Of a stretch of 37,650 nt of DNA, positions 28,948-37,185 are shown piece after piece. The position numbers and the translations under genes are program-made. The notes below the pieces were generated by a model. That model saw nothing but the letters and a program-made list of their open reading frames with translations, did not search any database and was not told where the DNA came from. The DNA is taken from the NCBI GenBank assembly GCA_009908425.1, contig JAAAPF010000335.1, forward strand, positions 1 to 37,650, given 5' to 3'. This DNA is from Alphaproteobacteria bacterium. GTDB lineage: Bacteria > Pseudomonadota > Alphaproteobacteria > Geminicoccales > Geminicoccaceae. Positions within the stretch are counted from its first letter, which is position 1, and every line of letters begins with the position of its first letter.

Positions 28948-30297
28948 TCAGGCCGCGACACGCTCCCCGGCCAGCCAGGCGTCGAGGTCGGCGAGGGCGC
29001 GCCGCGCCAGCCACGGCTTGCGCTCACGCTTCTTCAGCCGGCCCTCGGGCGGCGGCAAGAGCCCGAAATTGATGTTCATCGGCTGGAAGGTCTCGGCGTC
29101 GGCGCCACCGGTGAGGTGGTGCAACAACGCGCCGTGGGCGGTGGTGGCCGGGGGCGGCTCGACGGCTTCGCCCCCGACCTCCGCGGCGGCGAAGTGCGCC
29201 GCGAGCCAACCCATCGCCGCGCTCTCGACATAGCCCTCGCAGCCGGTGATCTGCCCGGCGAAGCGGACGTTCGGGCGCGCACGCAGCCGCAACTCGCCAT
29301 CCAACAGCCGCGGGCTGTTCAAGAAGGTGTTGCGGTGCAGCCCGCCGAGCCGGGCGAACTCGGCGTGCTCGAGGCCCGGGATCATCCGGAAGATCGGCTT
29401 TTGCGCGCCCCAGGCGAGCTTGGTCTGAAAGCCCACCAGATTGTAGAGCGTGCCGAGCGCGTTGTCCTGGCGCAGCTGGACCACGGCGAAGGGTCGCTCG
29501 CCGGTGCGCGGGTCGGTGAGCCCCACCGGCTTCAGCGGGCCGTAGGCCAGGGTCAGCCGGCCGCGCTCGGCCATCACCTCGATCGGCATGCAGCCCTCGA
29601 AATAGGGCGTCGCCTTCTCCCAATCCTTGAAGTCGTGCTTGTCGCCGTCGAGCAACGCCTCGACGAAGGCGTGGTACTCGGCCTCGCTCAATGGGCAGTT
29701 GATGTAGTCCTTGCCGTCACCGCCCGGGCCGGGCTTGTCGTAGCGCGACTGGTACCAGGCGACGTCGAAGTCGATGCTGTCCTTGTGGATTATGGGGGCG
29801 ATGGCGTCGAAGAAGGCGAGCTGATCCTCGCCGGTGACCTCGATGATCGAGCGGGCCAGCCCGTCGCCGGTGAGCGGGCCGGTGGCGACGATGTGGAGCC
29901 CGTCGTCGGGGCTGGGCAGGGCGTCGAGCTCGCCGCGCACGATCTCGACCAGCGGCTCGGCCTCCAGCGCCGCCTGCACGTCGGCGGAGAAGCCGTCGCG
30001 GTCGACCGCGAGCGCGCCGCCGGCGGGCACCCGATGGCGGTCGCCCATCGCCATGATCAGCGAGCCGAGCCGGCGCATCTCGGCGTGCAGCAGACCCACG
30101 GCGTTGTTGAGCGCGTCGTCGGAGCGGAACGAATTGGAGCAGACCAGCTCGGCGAGGCGGTCGGTCTGGTGGGCCGCGGTGGTGCGGGTCGGGCGCATCT
30201 CGACCAGGCGCACCGCGACGCCGGCACGGGCGAGTTGAAAGGCGGCCTCGCTGCCGGCCAGGCCGCCGCCGACGACGGTCACGCGATCTCCCTGCAC
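28948..30297 (-). CDS. trmFO: Methylenetetrahydrofolate-tRNA (uracil-5-)-methyltransferase TrmFO
   Basis: Flavin- and folate-dependent enzyme that makes 5-methyluridine at position 54 of tRNA. The 449-residue protein has the FAD-binding N-terminus [18 protein letters not shown] (about 6-23) and the conserved [11 protein letters not shown] with Cys53. Further motifs are [11 protein letters not shown], the [14 protein letters not shown] segment (C236), and [14 protein letters not shown] near the end, matching the TrmFO/GidA-like fold. It starts with GTG at 30297 behind AAGGAG. Divergent from the DUF985 gene; minCDE follows on the same strand. Confidence 0.97.
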   Translation of the reverse strand: MQGDRVTVVGGGLAGSEAAFQLARAGVAVRLVEMRPTRTTAAHQTDRLAELVCSNSFRSDDALNNAVGLLHAEMRRLGSLIMAMGDRHRVPAGGALAVDRDGFSADVQAALEAEPLVEIVRGELDALPSPDDGLHIVATGPLTGDGLARSIIEVTGEDQLAFFDAIAPIIHKDSIDFDVAWYQSRYDKPGPGGDGKDYINCPLSEAEYHAFVEALLDGDKHDFKDWEKATPYFEGCMPIEVMAERGRLTLAYGPLKPVGLTDPRTGERPFAVVQLRQDNALGTLYNLVGFQTKLAWGAQKPIFRMIPGLEHAEFARLGGLHRNTFLNSPRLLDGELRLRARPNVRFAGQITGCEGYVESAAMGWLAAHFAAAEVGGEAVEPPPATTAHGALLHHLTGGADAETFQPMNINFGLLPPPEGRLKKRERKPWLARRALADLDAWLAGERVAA

Positions 30298-30380
30298 GCA
30301 AGGCTCCTTCGACGAGTTGACGGTGGTGAACCCGGGATGTCCGTCGTTAACTGACGGGGTGACGGCATCGGGGACCGCTC

Positions 30381-30803
30381 ATGACCCCGGAGGAGTTGAT
30401 CGCTCGGTTGGGGCTCCGACCCCACCCCGAGGGCGGGCATTATGTGGAAACCTACCGGGCGCCCGCAAGCGACGGCGAGCGCGCGGCGGTGAGCTGCATC
30501 TACTACCTGTTGCGCCGAGGCGAACGTTCGCGCTGGCACCGCGTCGACGCCAGCGAGGTCTGGCACTGGCAGGCCGGCGACGCGCTCGCCCTCGACATCG
30601 CGGGCGAGGACGGCGTCGTCCGCCACCGCGTCGGTCCCGAGCTCGCCGGCGACGACGTCGGCCACGCCGTGGTCCCGGCCTTCGCCTGGCAGTCGGCGCA
30701 GTCGCTCGGCGCCTGGACGCTGGTGAGCTGTACCGTCGCGCCCGGTTTCACCTTCGCGGGTTTCGAGCTCGCCCCGGACGGCTTCGATCCCGGAGGTTCG
30801 TGA
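30381..30803 (+). CDS. Cupin superfamily protein, DUF985
   Basis: A 140-residue beta-barrel protein of the DUF985 (Cupin_5) family. Recognised by LRPHPEGGHYVETYR (about 12-26), SCIYYLLRRGERSRWHRVDASEVWHW in adjacent blocks (about 38-63; His residues for a possible metal), and AFAWQSAQSLGAWTLVSCTVAPGFTF near the end. The biochemical role of the family is not settled. Start ATG at 30381 with GGGGA upstream. Its stop overlaps the next start by one base (TGATG), so it is co-translated with the SDR gene. It is divergent from trmFO (83-bp gap). Confidence 0.88.
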   Translation: MTPEELIARLGLRPHPEGGHYVETYRAPASDGERAAVSCIYYLLRRGERSRWHRVDASEVWHWQAGDALALDIAGEDGVVRHRVGPELAGDDVGHAVVPAFAWQSAQSLGAWTLVSCTVAPGFTFAGFELAPDGFDPGGS

Positions 30804-31546
30804 TGACCGAACGCCCCTGGGCGCTGGTCACCGGCGGCGCGCGCCGGCTCGGCCGCGCCCTCGTCGACGCCGCGGCGAGCGAAGGTTACGCCGTCGCGGT
30901 CCACGCCAACCGCTCGGTCGACGCCGGCCAGGTGACGGTAGCCGACCTCGAGAGCCGCGGCGTGCCGGCCTGTCTGATCACCGCCGATCTCGCCGACGCC
31001 GACGCGGCGGCGGGGTTGATCCCGAGGCTGCGGGCGCGCGGCAAGTCGCCGCGTCTCTTGGTCAACAACGCCGCCCTCTTCACCCACGACCGGCTGGGGA
31101 CGGCGACCGCGGAGGGTTTCGACGCCCATATGGCGCTCAACCTGCGCGCGCCCCTGCTGCTCGCCCGCGCTTTCGCCGAGGCGTTGCCCGAGGATGCCGA
31201 CGGCCAGATCGTCAACATGATCGACCAGCGCATCCACCGCACCTCGCCCCATTTTCTGACCTACACCGTGGCCAAGGCCGGGCTGTGGTCGCTCACCCGC
31301 CTTTTGGCGGTCGAGCTCGCGCCGCGGGTGCGGGTCAACGCGATCGGCCCGGGCATCGCGCTGCCGGACGAGGGCATGGCGCCGGACCGTGCCGAGGCCC
31401 TGGTCGCCCAGTATCCGCTGCGCCACGGTGGCTCGGTCGAGGAGGTCGCCGCCGCCTTTCGCTACCTCCTCAACGCCGGCGCGGTCACCGGCCAGATGCT
31501 CTGCGTCGACGGCGGTGCCCACCTCGCGGTGCCGGGCGCGGCCTGA
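30803..31546 (+). CDS. SDR-family pteridine-reductase-like oxidoreductase (FolM/PTR1 type)
   Basis: NAD(P)H-dependent short-chain reductase (247 residues). Cofactor motif VTGGARRLGRALVDAAASEG (9-28) resembles the TGxxxRLG form in pteridine reductases, followed by HANRS (about 34-38), where an Arg favours NADPH. NNAALF (88-93) is the NNAG-type motif. The catalytic set is D141-Y154-K158 (MIDQ...YTVAK): Asp replaces the usual Ser, as in PTR1 and FolM. This points to reduction of dihydrobiopterin/dihydromonapterin-like pterins. Start ATG at 30803 overlaps the stop of the DUF985 gene. It ends 15 bp from the convergent LpoA-like gene. Confidence 0.85.
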   Translation: MTERPWALVTGGARRLGRALVDAAASEGYAVAVHANRSVDAGQVTVADLESRGVPACLITADLADADAAAGLIPRLRARGKSPRLLVNNAALFTHDRLGTATAEGFDAHMALNLRAPLLLARAFAEALPEDADGQIVNMIDQRIHRTSPHFLTYTVAKAGLWSLTRLLAVELAPRVRVNAIGPGIALPDEGMAPDRAEALVAQYPLRHGGSVEEVAAAFRYLLNAGAVTGQMLCVDGGAHLAVPGAA

Positions 31547-31566
31547 GGGCCGCGGGTCCGCTCAGG
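31542..31566. terminator. Small hairpin spanning both convergent stop codons
   Basis: CCTGAG at 31542-31547 pairs with CTCAGG at 31561-31566 over a 13-nt middle that can pair partly. The two arms contain the stop codons of the SDR gene and the LpoA-like gene. It could act as a weak shared terminator, but has no T-run and a stem of only six pairs. Confidence 0.3.
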
Positions 31567-32758
31567 ACGGCTCGTCGGTGAAGCGCGTGGGCGCCGGATC
31601 GATCACCACCGGCCCGCCGGCGGTGAGCTCGAAGATGGCGAGGGCGTGCTGGGTCCGGCCGTCCGGGAGCAGGCGGAAGATCCCGGCTTCGCCTTGATAG
31701 CCGCGGGCCTCGGTGATGCGCTGGATCGCCGTGGCCGGCTCCTCGGCCGCGTCCTCGGCGACCAGCAGGCCGTCGTAGGCCAGGATCGCGAGCGGGTGCG
31801 GGGTGCGTCCGAAGAGGTCGCGAAAGCGACGGCTGAAATCGCCCAGCGCCTGCTCGGGGACGCCGGCGTACCAGCCCCCGCGCAGCGCCGGCTCGCGCAG
31901 CACCTCGGGGGTGTCGGTCCACAACCGCGTACCGAGCATGCGCACGTCGACCGGCTCGACGCCGTGGCGCGGCAGCAGCTGCGCCACCTGCCGCAGTCGC
32001 TGGCCGCCGTCGGCGATCAACAGCGCGTCGAACGGCGGCAGGTCGCCGTCGTCGTCGGGGCCGCGCAGGGCGTCGATCCGCGCGCCGGCGTCGATGGCGT
32101 CGCTGCCGTAGAACTCGGTGCCGACGAGGTCGGCTCCGAGCGCCCCCTCGACCGCCGCCCTGAGGCTGTCCACCGCCCGGCGGCCGTAGGCGTCGTCGGG
32201 TGCCAGGGCGGCGAGCCGCGCCAGGCCGCGGTCGACCGCGTAGCCGACGACGCGGTCGACCTGCTCCCCCGGCCGGTAGCCGAGGACGAACAGCCCCGCA
32301 CCGGCGATCTCGCTCTGGTTGGAGAAGGCCAGCACGACGACGTCGCGGGGGCGGGCGATCGCCGCCACCCGCTCGGCGTGGCTGCCGAACAGCGGGCCGA
32401 GGATGACGTCGACGTCGTGGACCTCCACCAGTTCGCGCGCCGCCAGGATGGCACCCTCCGCCGTGCTCTCGGTGTCGCGCGGGATCAGCTCGACGTCGGC
32501 GTCGCCGCGCTCGAGCAGTGCCATCTCGGTGGCGCGCACGAGATCGCGGCCGACGTCGCCGGCCCGCCCGGTGAGCGGCACGAGGACGCCGATGCGGCGC
32601 GGCTCGCCCGTCGCCTCGGCCTCGCGCGGGGCGTCGGGGCCGGCGGTCGTCGACGGCGACGGTGCCGTCCTGTTAGCTTGCTGGCAGGCGCCGACGACGA
32701 TCAACGCCGCCAACAGGGCGACGACGCGGCGCGCGCTGAGCGCTGGGGCTGACGGCAC
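31562..32758 (-). CDS. LpoA-like penicillin-binding-protein activator lipoprotein
   Basis: A 398-residue outer-membrane-type lipoprotein. The signal peptide VVALLAALIVVGAC puts the lipid on Cys25. It is followed by a Thr/Pro/Ala linker and a periplasmic type-I-binding-protein fold (GVLVPLTGRAGDVGRDLVRATEMAL in adjacent blocks, DVILGPLFGSHAERV, VVLAFSNQSEIAG, PLAILAYDGLLVAED), like the C-terminal domain of LpoA. In alphaproteobacteria such proteins (PBP activator family) are thought to help peptidoglycan synthesis. Position beside rsmI and yraN supports this. It starts with GTG at 32758, head-to-head with rsmI and only 16 bp away. Confidence 0.87.
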   Translation of the reverse strand: MPSAPALSARRVVALLAALIVVGACQQANRTAPSPSTTAGPDAPREAEATGEPRRIGVLVPLTGRAGDVGRDLVRATEMALLERGDADVELIPRDTESTAEGAILAARELVEVHDVDVILGPLFGSHAERVAAIARPRDVVVLAFSNQSEIAGAGLFVLGYRPGEQVDRVVGYAVDRGLARLAALAPDDAYGRRAVDSLRAAVEGALGADLVGTEFYGSDAIDAGARIDALRGPDDDGDLPPFDALLIADGGQRLRQVAQLLPRHGVEPVDVRMLGTRLWTDTPEVLREPALRGGWYAGVPEQALGDFSRRFRDLFGRTPHPLAILAYDGLLVAEDAAEEPATAIQRITEARGYQGEAGIFRLLPDGRTQHALAIFELTAGGPVVIDPAPTRFTDEPS

Positions 32759-32774
32759 CGGAGGACCTCGCGAC
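32759..32774. promoter_or_regulatory. 16-bp head-to-head start region with palindromic ribosome site
   Basis: Between the two divergent GTG starts lies CGGAGGACCTCG (32759-32770). On the plus strand GGAGG is 10 nt before rsmI; on the minus strand GAGG is 7 nt before the LpoA-like gene. The near-palindrome thus serves as ribosome site for both genes. There is no room for promoters here, so each must lie inside the other gene. Confidence 0.6.
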
Positions 32775-33656
32775 GTGAACCGGACCGAGCCGGACGTGGA
32801 GACGCGAACGACGGCAACGGCCGCATTCGACCCCGGGCTTTACCTCGTGGCCACCCCGATCGGCAACCTCGCCGACCTGAGCCCGCGTGCGCGCGCCGTG
32901 CTGGCGGCGGCGGACCGCGTCGTCTGCGAGGACACCCGCGTCACCGGCCGCTTGCTGGCGCATCTCGGGCTCGACAAGCCGCTGGTGGCCTATCACGAGC
33001 ACAACGCCGCCGAGCGCCGCCCCGCGCTGTTGGCGCAGCTCGCCGACGGCGCGGTGCTGGCGCTGGTGAGCGACGCCGGCACGCCCCTGGTCTCCGACCC
33101 CGGCTACAAGCTGGTGCGCGCCGCCCGCGACGCCGGCATCGCGGTCCACCCGATTCCGGGACCGTCGGCGGTGCTGGCGGCGCTCACCGCCTCCGGGCTG
33201 CCGACCGACCGCTTCGTCTTCCAGGGCTTTCTGCCGCCCAAGCCGAGCGCGCGGGCGCGCGTCCTCGCCGAGCTGGCGCCGCTCCGGGCCACGCTCGTCG
33301 TCTTCGAGAGCGCCGGCCGCGCCGCCGCCACCCTCGACGCTCTCGCCGAGGCGCTGGGTGCCCGCGAGGCGGTGCTCGCGCGCGAGCTCACCAAGCGCTT
33401 CGAGGCCTTCCGCCACGGCAGCCTCGGCGAACTCGCCGAGAGCTGCCGCCGCGAGCCGCCGAAGGGCGAGGTCGTGCTGGTCGTCGCCGGGGCGGCGGAG
33501 ACGGCGGCGGCGCTGGACGACGACGCGATCGACGCCGCCCTGGTCGACGCCCTCGCCGGGCACGGGCCCAGCGAAGCGGCGCGGTTGGTGGCGCGGCGCT
33601 GCGGGCGGCCGCGCCGCGCGCTCTACGCCCGCGCCCTGGAGCTCAAGGGGCGGTGA
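32775..33656 (+). CDS. rsmI: 16S rRNA (cytidine(1402)-2'-O)-methyltransferase RsmI
   Basis: SAM-dependent methyltransferase (293 residues) that modifies C1402 in the ribosomal decoding centre. Tetrapyrrole-methylase fold: GLYLVATPIGNLADLSPRA (about 21-39), CEDTRVTGRLLAHLG, YHEHN, LVSDAGTPLVSDPGY and IPGPSAVLAALTASGLPTD, then FESAGRAAATL and the C-terminal KGEVVLVV. I take the GTG at 32775 with GGAGG 10 nt upstream; the GTG at 32796 would also fit the family length but lacks a ribosome site. Its stop overlaps the yraN start (GTGA). Confidence 0.95.
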   Translation: MNRTEPDVETRTTATAAFDPGLYLVATPIGNLADLSPRARAVLAAADRVVCEDTRVTGRLLAHLGLDKPLVAYHEHNAAERRPALLAQLADGAVLALVSDAGTPLVSDPGYKLVRAARDAGIAVHPIPGPSAVLAALTASGLPTDRFVFQGFLPPKPSARARVLAELAPLRATLVVFESAGRAAATLDALAEALGAREAVLARELTKRFEAFRHGSLGELAESCRREPPKGEVVLVVAGAAETAAALDDDAIDAALVDALAGHGPSEAARLVARRCGRPRRALYARALELKGR

Positions 33657-34072
33657 GCGGCGTCGCACCCCGTCGCGACCGCGAGCGCACGGGCCGCCGC
33701 GCCGAGGCGGTCGCCGGCTGGTGGCTGCGGCTCAAGGGGTTCGAGCTGCTGGCGACGCGCTGGCGCGCCAAGGTGGGCGAGATCGATCTGGTCGCCCGCC
33801 GCGGCGAGCTCGTCGTCTTCGTCGAGGTCAAGCGCCGCGCCACGCTCGCCGCCGCCGCCGAAGCGCTGACCGCGGCCAACCGCGAGCGTGTCGCCCGCGC
33901 CGCCGCGCACTACCTGGCGCGCCACCCCGAGCTCGCCGCCTGCGACCTCCGCTTCGACGCCGTCCTGCTGGCGCCGTGGTCGCCCCCGCGCCACCTCCGC
34001 GGCGCCTGGGACGGCGACGGTGTCACGGCCGGATCCCGAACTGCTCGAGCGCCCCGCCGAGCCCCTCGTTGA
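33653..34072 (+). CDS. YraN family protein (UPF0102, predicted endonuclease-like)
   Basis: A 139-residue protein with a PD-(D/E)xK nuclease-like core. Motifs: RRAEAVAGWWLRLKGFELLATRWR (about 15-38), GEIDLVARRGELVVFVEVKRR (the E-x-D...E-x-K pattern, about 42-62), and NRERVARAAAHYL. Its function is not proven; it often sits beside rsmI. It starts at a GTG overlapping the rsmI stop. The C-terminal ~16 residues (after RGAWDGDG) extend beyond the family's usual end. They overlap the convergent AsmA gene by 50 bp. Confidence 0.9.
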   Translation: MSGVAPRRDRERTGRRAEAVAGWWLRLKGFELLATRWRAKVGEIDLVARRGELVVFVEVKRRATLAAAAEALTAANRERVARAAAHYLARHPELAACDLRFDAVLLAPWSPPRHLRGAWDGDGVTAGSRTARAPRRAPR

Positions 34073-36041
34073 TGATGGTCTCGGCCGCGCCCTCGAGATC
34101 GCCTTCGCGCGCCTTTTCGCCGGCCGCTTCGAGGGCGCGTTCGACCTCCTCGACCGCGCCGCTGCCGACGGCCGCGGGATCGGGCCGCACCCTCAAGCGG
34201 TCGAACGGGCCCTCGATCAACAGCGGCACCAGCACCCTTTGGAGCGGCGACGCGCCGGCGAGCGCGCCGGTGGCCTCCGGGGTGAGGCGGTAGCGCGGCA
34301 CCCGCCGGTTAACCAGATCGATCCGGCCGTCACCGGTGAGACGCAGATTGGTGGTGGTGGCGACGAGATCGCGGTTGGTGGCGACGCCGTCCTCCAGCTC
34401 GATCGTGCCGTCGGCGGCGGCGATCCGGAGCGGTTGGCCGGGCTCGCCGCCCAGCGCCAGGAGCGCGCGCAGCGCCTCCAGCCGGGGCCGCCCTTCGAGC
34501 CCCTTCAGCACCGCGCGGTCGACGGCGAAGCGGCCGTCGCCGTCGGCGGCGGCGACGAGGTCGTGGGCGCTCGCCCCCCGCGTCCGCAGCGCGAAGTCGA
34601 GGTCGGCGCGGCCGTCGAGGAAGCCGACCTCGGCGAGATCGGCGAGCAGCCCCCCGGTGCGGACGTTCTCTAGCCGGACGTCCTTGGCGAGGGCGAGACC
34701 GTCGCCGGCGGGGCTCACCCGCACGCTCCCGGCGACGTCGCCGTCGTAGAAGCCGAGGTTCTCCAGCGTCAGCAGGAGCCGCTCGGCGTCGTTGTCGACC
34801 GCGAGCGTGCCGGCGCCGAAGCGCAGCGGCGGCGACCGCAGGCTCTCCACCGACACCGTCAGATCGAGGTCGACGGGCGGATGGGTGTAGGCGATCGGCT
34901 CGCGCGACCAGCCGTCGGCGTCGCCGCCACCGCCACCACCACCGCCGGCGCCGGCCTCCGCCGCGTCACCGGCGGCGCCTTCGCCCGCCGCGGTCGGGTC
35001 CGTCATCCCGAACTCGGCGAGATCGACCGGGCCGAGGTCGAGGCGGCCGGTGACCCGCGGCCGCGGTCCGTCGAGCGTGGCCACGACGTCGCCGGTGCCC
35101 CGGACGTCGTCGACGCCGAGCTCGAGCTGGTCGAGGGCGATACGGGTGGGCGAGGCCGCGACCGCGGCGGCGAGGTCGAGCGACTCGACCGGCAGCGCCA
35201 GCGTCTCGCCGGCGAGCCAGCCGAGCGTCGCCGCCGCCTCCTCGACGCCGAGGTCGAGGTCGCCGGTGACCTCCGGCGCCGCGCCGGCCGTGACGTCGCC
35301 GGCGAAGTTCACGCTCAGACCGGTCGCCGCGAGCGCGAGCTCGGTGCCGGTGGCGCCGCCCTGCAGGAGGGGTGCCAGGCCGGCGAGGCGGCCGTCGACC
35401 TCGAGCGGCCGCCCGTCGAGCTCGCCCGCCAGCTCGAGGGTGAGCGGTTGGTCGAGCGCCGCCATCGCCACCGTGCCCTCGACGCTCTCGAAGCTCCGCA
35501 CCGTGCCGCTGCGGCGGTCGGTGTAGCGCACCGCGCTGTCGACGAGGCGGACGTCGCCGAGACTGACCGCCGGCAGCGGCGGGGCGCCGGTCGGGCCAGC
35601 GTCCGCCGCCTCTCCGCTCGGCTCCGCCGCCGTGCCGGCGTCGCGCGATCCGGTCGGCGCCGTCGCCCAGTTGGTGCGGCCCTGCTCGTCGACGATCAGT
35701 TCGATCTCGAGGCCGCGCACGACGAAGCGGTCGACCTGCACGTCGCCGGAGAAGAGGGGCAGGAGCGCCAGCTCGGCGTCGAGCCCGTCGAGCGTCGCCA
35801 GCGGCGGACCGTCGACGCCCCCGGCGCCGGCGACGCTCAGCCCGCCGAGGCTCGCCGCCGGGCGCGGCAGGACGGCGAGACGGACGTCGCCGCCGAGCGC
35901 GATCTCGCGCCCCGTGGCGCGCTCGATCTGACCGGCGATGGTCGTGCGCAGGGTCTCCTGCGGAACGACGTAGGGCAAGGCCGCCGCCGCGGCGACCACG
36001 ACGACGACGAGACCGACGACGACGTAGAGCAGCATCCGCAT
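34023..36041 (-). CDS. AsmA family protein
   Basis: Large (672-residue) envelope protein of the AsmA-like family, relatives of which bridge the periplasm to move phospholipids. N-terminal transmembrane anchor (LLYVVVGLVVVVVAAAAALPYV, about 4-25, in adjacent blocks), the AsmA start signature (RTTIAGQIERATGREIALGGDVRLAVLPRP, in parts), then beta-rich repeats typical of the family. A low-complexity linker with eight consecutive glycines lies near residues 368-375. The end has VPLLIEGPFDRLRVRPDP, as in AsmA C-termini. ATG at 36041 with GGAGAG. It follows mutY by 37 bp and ends inside yraN. Confidence 0.9.
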   Translation of the reverse strand: MRMLLYVVVGLVVVVVAAAAALPYVVPQETLRTTIAGQIERATGREIALGGDVRLAVLPRPAASLGGLSVAGAGGVDGPPLATLDGLDAELALLPLFSGDVQVDRFVVRGLEIELIVDEQGRTNWATAPTGSRDAGTAAEPSGEAADAGPTGAPPLPAVSLGDVRLVDSAVRYTDRRSGTVRSFESVEGTVAMAALDQPLTLELAGELDGRPLEVDGRLAGLAPLLQGGATGTELALAATGLSVNFAGDVTAGAAPEVTGDLDLGVEEAAATLGWLAGETLALPVESLDLAAAVAASPTRIALDQLELGVDDVRGTGDVVATLDGPRPRVTGRLDLGPVDLAEFGMTDPTAAGEGAAGDAAEAGAGGGGGGGGDADGWSREPIAYTHPPVDLDLTVSVESLRSPPLRFGAGTLAVDNDAERLLLTLENLGFYDGDVAGSVRVSPAGDGLALAKDVRLENVRTGGLLADLAEVGFLDGRADLDFALRTRGASAHDLVAAADGDGRFAVDRAVLKGLEGRPRLEALRALLALGGEPGQPLRIAAADGTIELEDGVATNRDLVATTTNLRLTGDGRIDLVNRRVPRYRLTPEATGALAGASPLQRVLVPLLIEGPFDRLRVRPDPAAVGSGAVEEVERALEAAGEKAREGDLEGAAETIINEGLGGALEQFGIRP

Positions 36042-36078
36042 CTTGGCTCTCCGCGTGCGCGCCGGCGCGGCCGCACCC

Positions 36079-37131
36079 TCAGCCGACCCGCGCGACGTGG
36101 GCCAGCAGTTTGCGGGTGAGCGTCGGCAAGGCCAGACTGTCGAACGAACCGGGCGGGCACCAGATCGGTTCCTCGACGCCGACGCGCCGGGGGTCGTCGA
36201 TGCGGCCGGTCCGCAGCTCCAGCTCCAGGGTCAGATGGGTGAAGACGTGGCGCACCGTCCCCGGCACGCGCCGCCACGCCGTCGCCGCCGGGGCCTCGGC
36301 TTCGGGATCGCGCGGCGCGACCTCCAGCCAGGGGGTCGAGGGCAGCTCCACCAGCCCGCCCAAGAGGCCGTCGGCCGGCCGCCGCCGAAAGAGCACGGCG
36401 CCGTCCGGGCGGGTCAGGTGGAAGGCGGTGGCGAAGCGGGCGGCCCGAGCGGCCTTCGGCGTCCTGCGCGGGAGCTGGTCGGCGACGCCCGCGGCGTGCG
36501 CCGCGCAACGCGCGCGCAGCGGGCAGGCGAGACAGGCGGGCTTCGCCGGCCGGCAGATCAGCGCGCCGAGTTCCATCAGGGCCTGCACGGCATCGCCCGG
36601 GCGCTCGGCCGGGGGCAGCTCGCGGGCGATCCGGCGCAACTCGCCGCGCCCCCGCGGCAGCGGCGTCGTCACCGCGAACAGCCGCGCCAGCACCCGCTCG
36701 ACGTTGGCGTCGACGGCGAGCACCGGCACGTCGTGGGCGATCGCCGCCACCGCCGCGGCGGTGTAGGGCCCGATGCCCGGCAGGGCTTCGAGGGACGCGA
36801 CGTCCGCCGGCAGCGTGCCGCCGTGACGCTCGACGGTGGCCCGGGCGGCGGCGTGCAGGCCGCGCGCCCGGCGGTAGTAGCCGAGGCCCTGCCAGGCGTG
36901 CAGAACGTCGTCGAGCGGGGCGGCGGCGAGCGTCGCCAGATCGGGAAACCGCGCGAGGAACTCGGCGTAGCGCGGCCGCACCGTGGCGACGGTGGTCTGC
37001 TGCAGCATGACCTCGCTCACCAGCACGTGATAGGGGTCGACCCGCTCGCCCGGCGGCGCCCGCCAGGGCAGCGCGCGCCGCGCCTCGTCGTACCAGGCCA
37101 ACAGCGGGGCGAAGAGCTCGGCGCTCTTCAT
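36079..37131 (-). CDS. mutY: A/G-specific adenine DNA glycosylase MutY
   Basis: Base-excision repair enzyme that removes adenine opposite 8-oxoguanine. The 350-residue protein begins at the ATG at 37131, which aligns with the family start (LLAWYDEARRALPWR); a GTG at 37152 is also in frame. Motifs: SEVMLQQTTVATV (with the catalytic Glu), the helix-hairpin-helix LPGIGPYTAAAVAAIA, and VDANVERVLAR (catalytic Asp). The iron-sulfur cluster pattern C-x6-C-x2-C-x5-C is intact (CRPAKPACLACPLRARC). The C-terminal NUDIX-like domain recognises 8-oxoG (VFTHLTLELEL). AsmA follows on the same strand; dciA is divergent. Confidence 0.97.
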   Translation of the reverse strand: MKSAELFAPLLAWYDEARRALPWRAPPGERVDPYHVLVSEVMLQQTTVATVRPRYAEFLARFPDLATLAAAPLDDVLHAWQGLGYYRRARGLHAAARATVERHGGTLPADVASLEALPGIGPYTAAAVAAIAHDVPVLAVDANVERVLARLFAVTTPLPRGRGELRRIARELPPAERPGDAVQALMELGALICRPAKPACLACPLRARCAAHAAGVADQLPRRTPKAARAARFATAFHLTRPDGAVLFRRRPADGLLGGLVELPSTPWLEVAPRDPEAEAPAATAWRRVPGTVRHVFTHLTLELELRTGRIDDPRRVGVEEPIWCPPGSFDSLALPTLTRKLLAHVARVG

Positions 37132-37185
37132 GACCGCGCCGCGCCGTGCCACAAGGGGGCGATGGGGCAGGGGTGGAACACGCGC

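Noticed and set aside
34918-34960. GCC/ACC trinucleotide tract in the AsmA gene as a phase-variable repeat
   Set aside because: It codes a poly-Gly linker in triplet steps and is impure, so slippage would not shift the frame; it is probably just a flexible linker.
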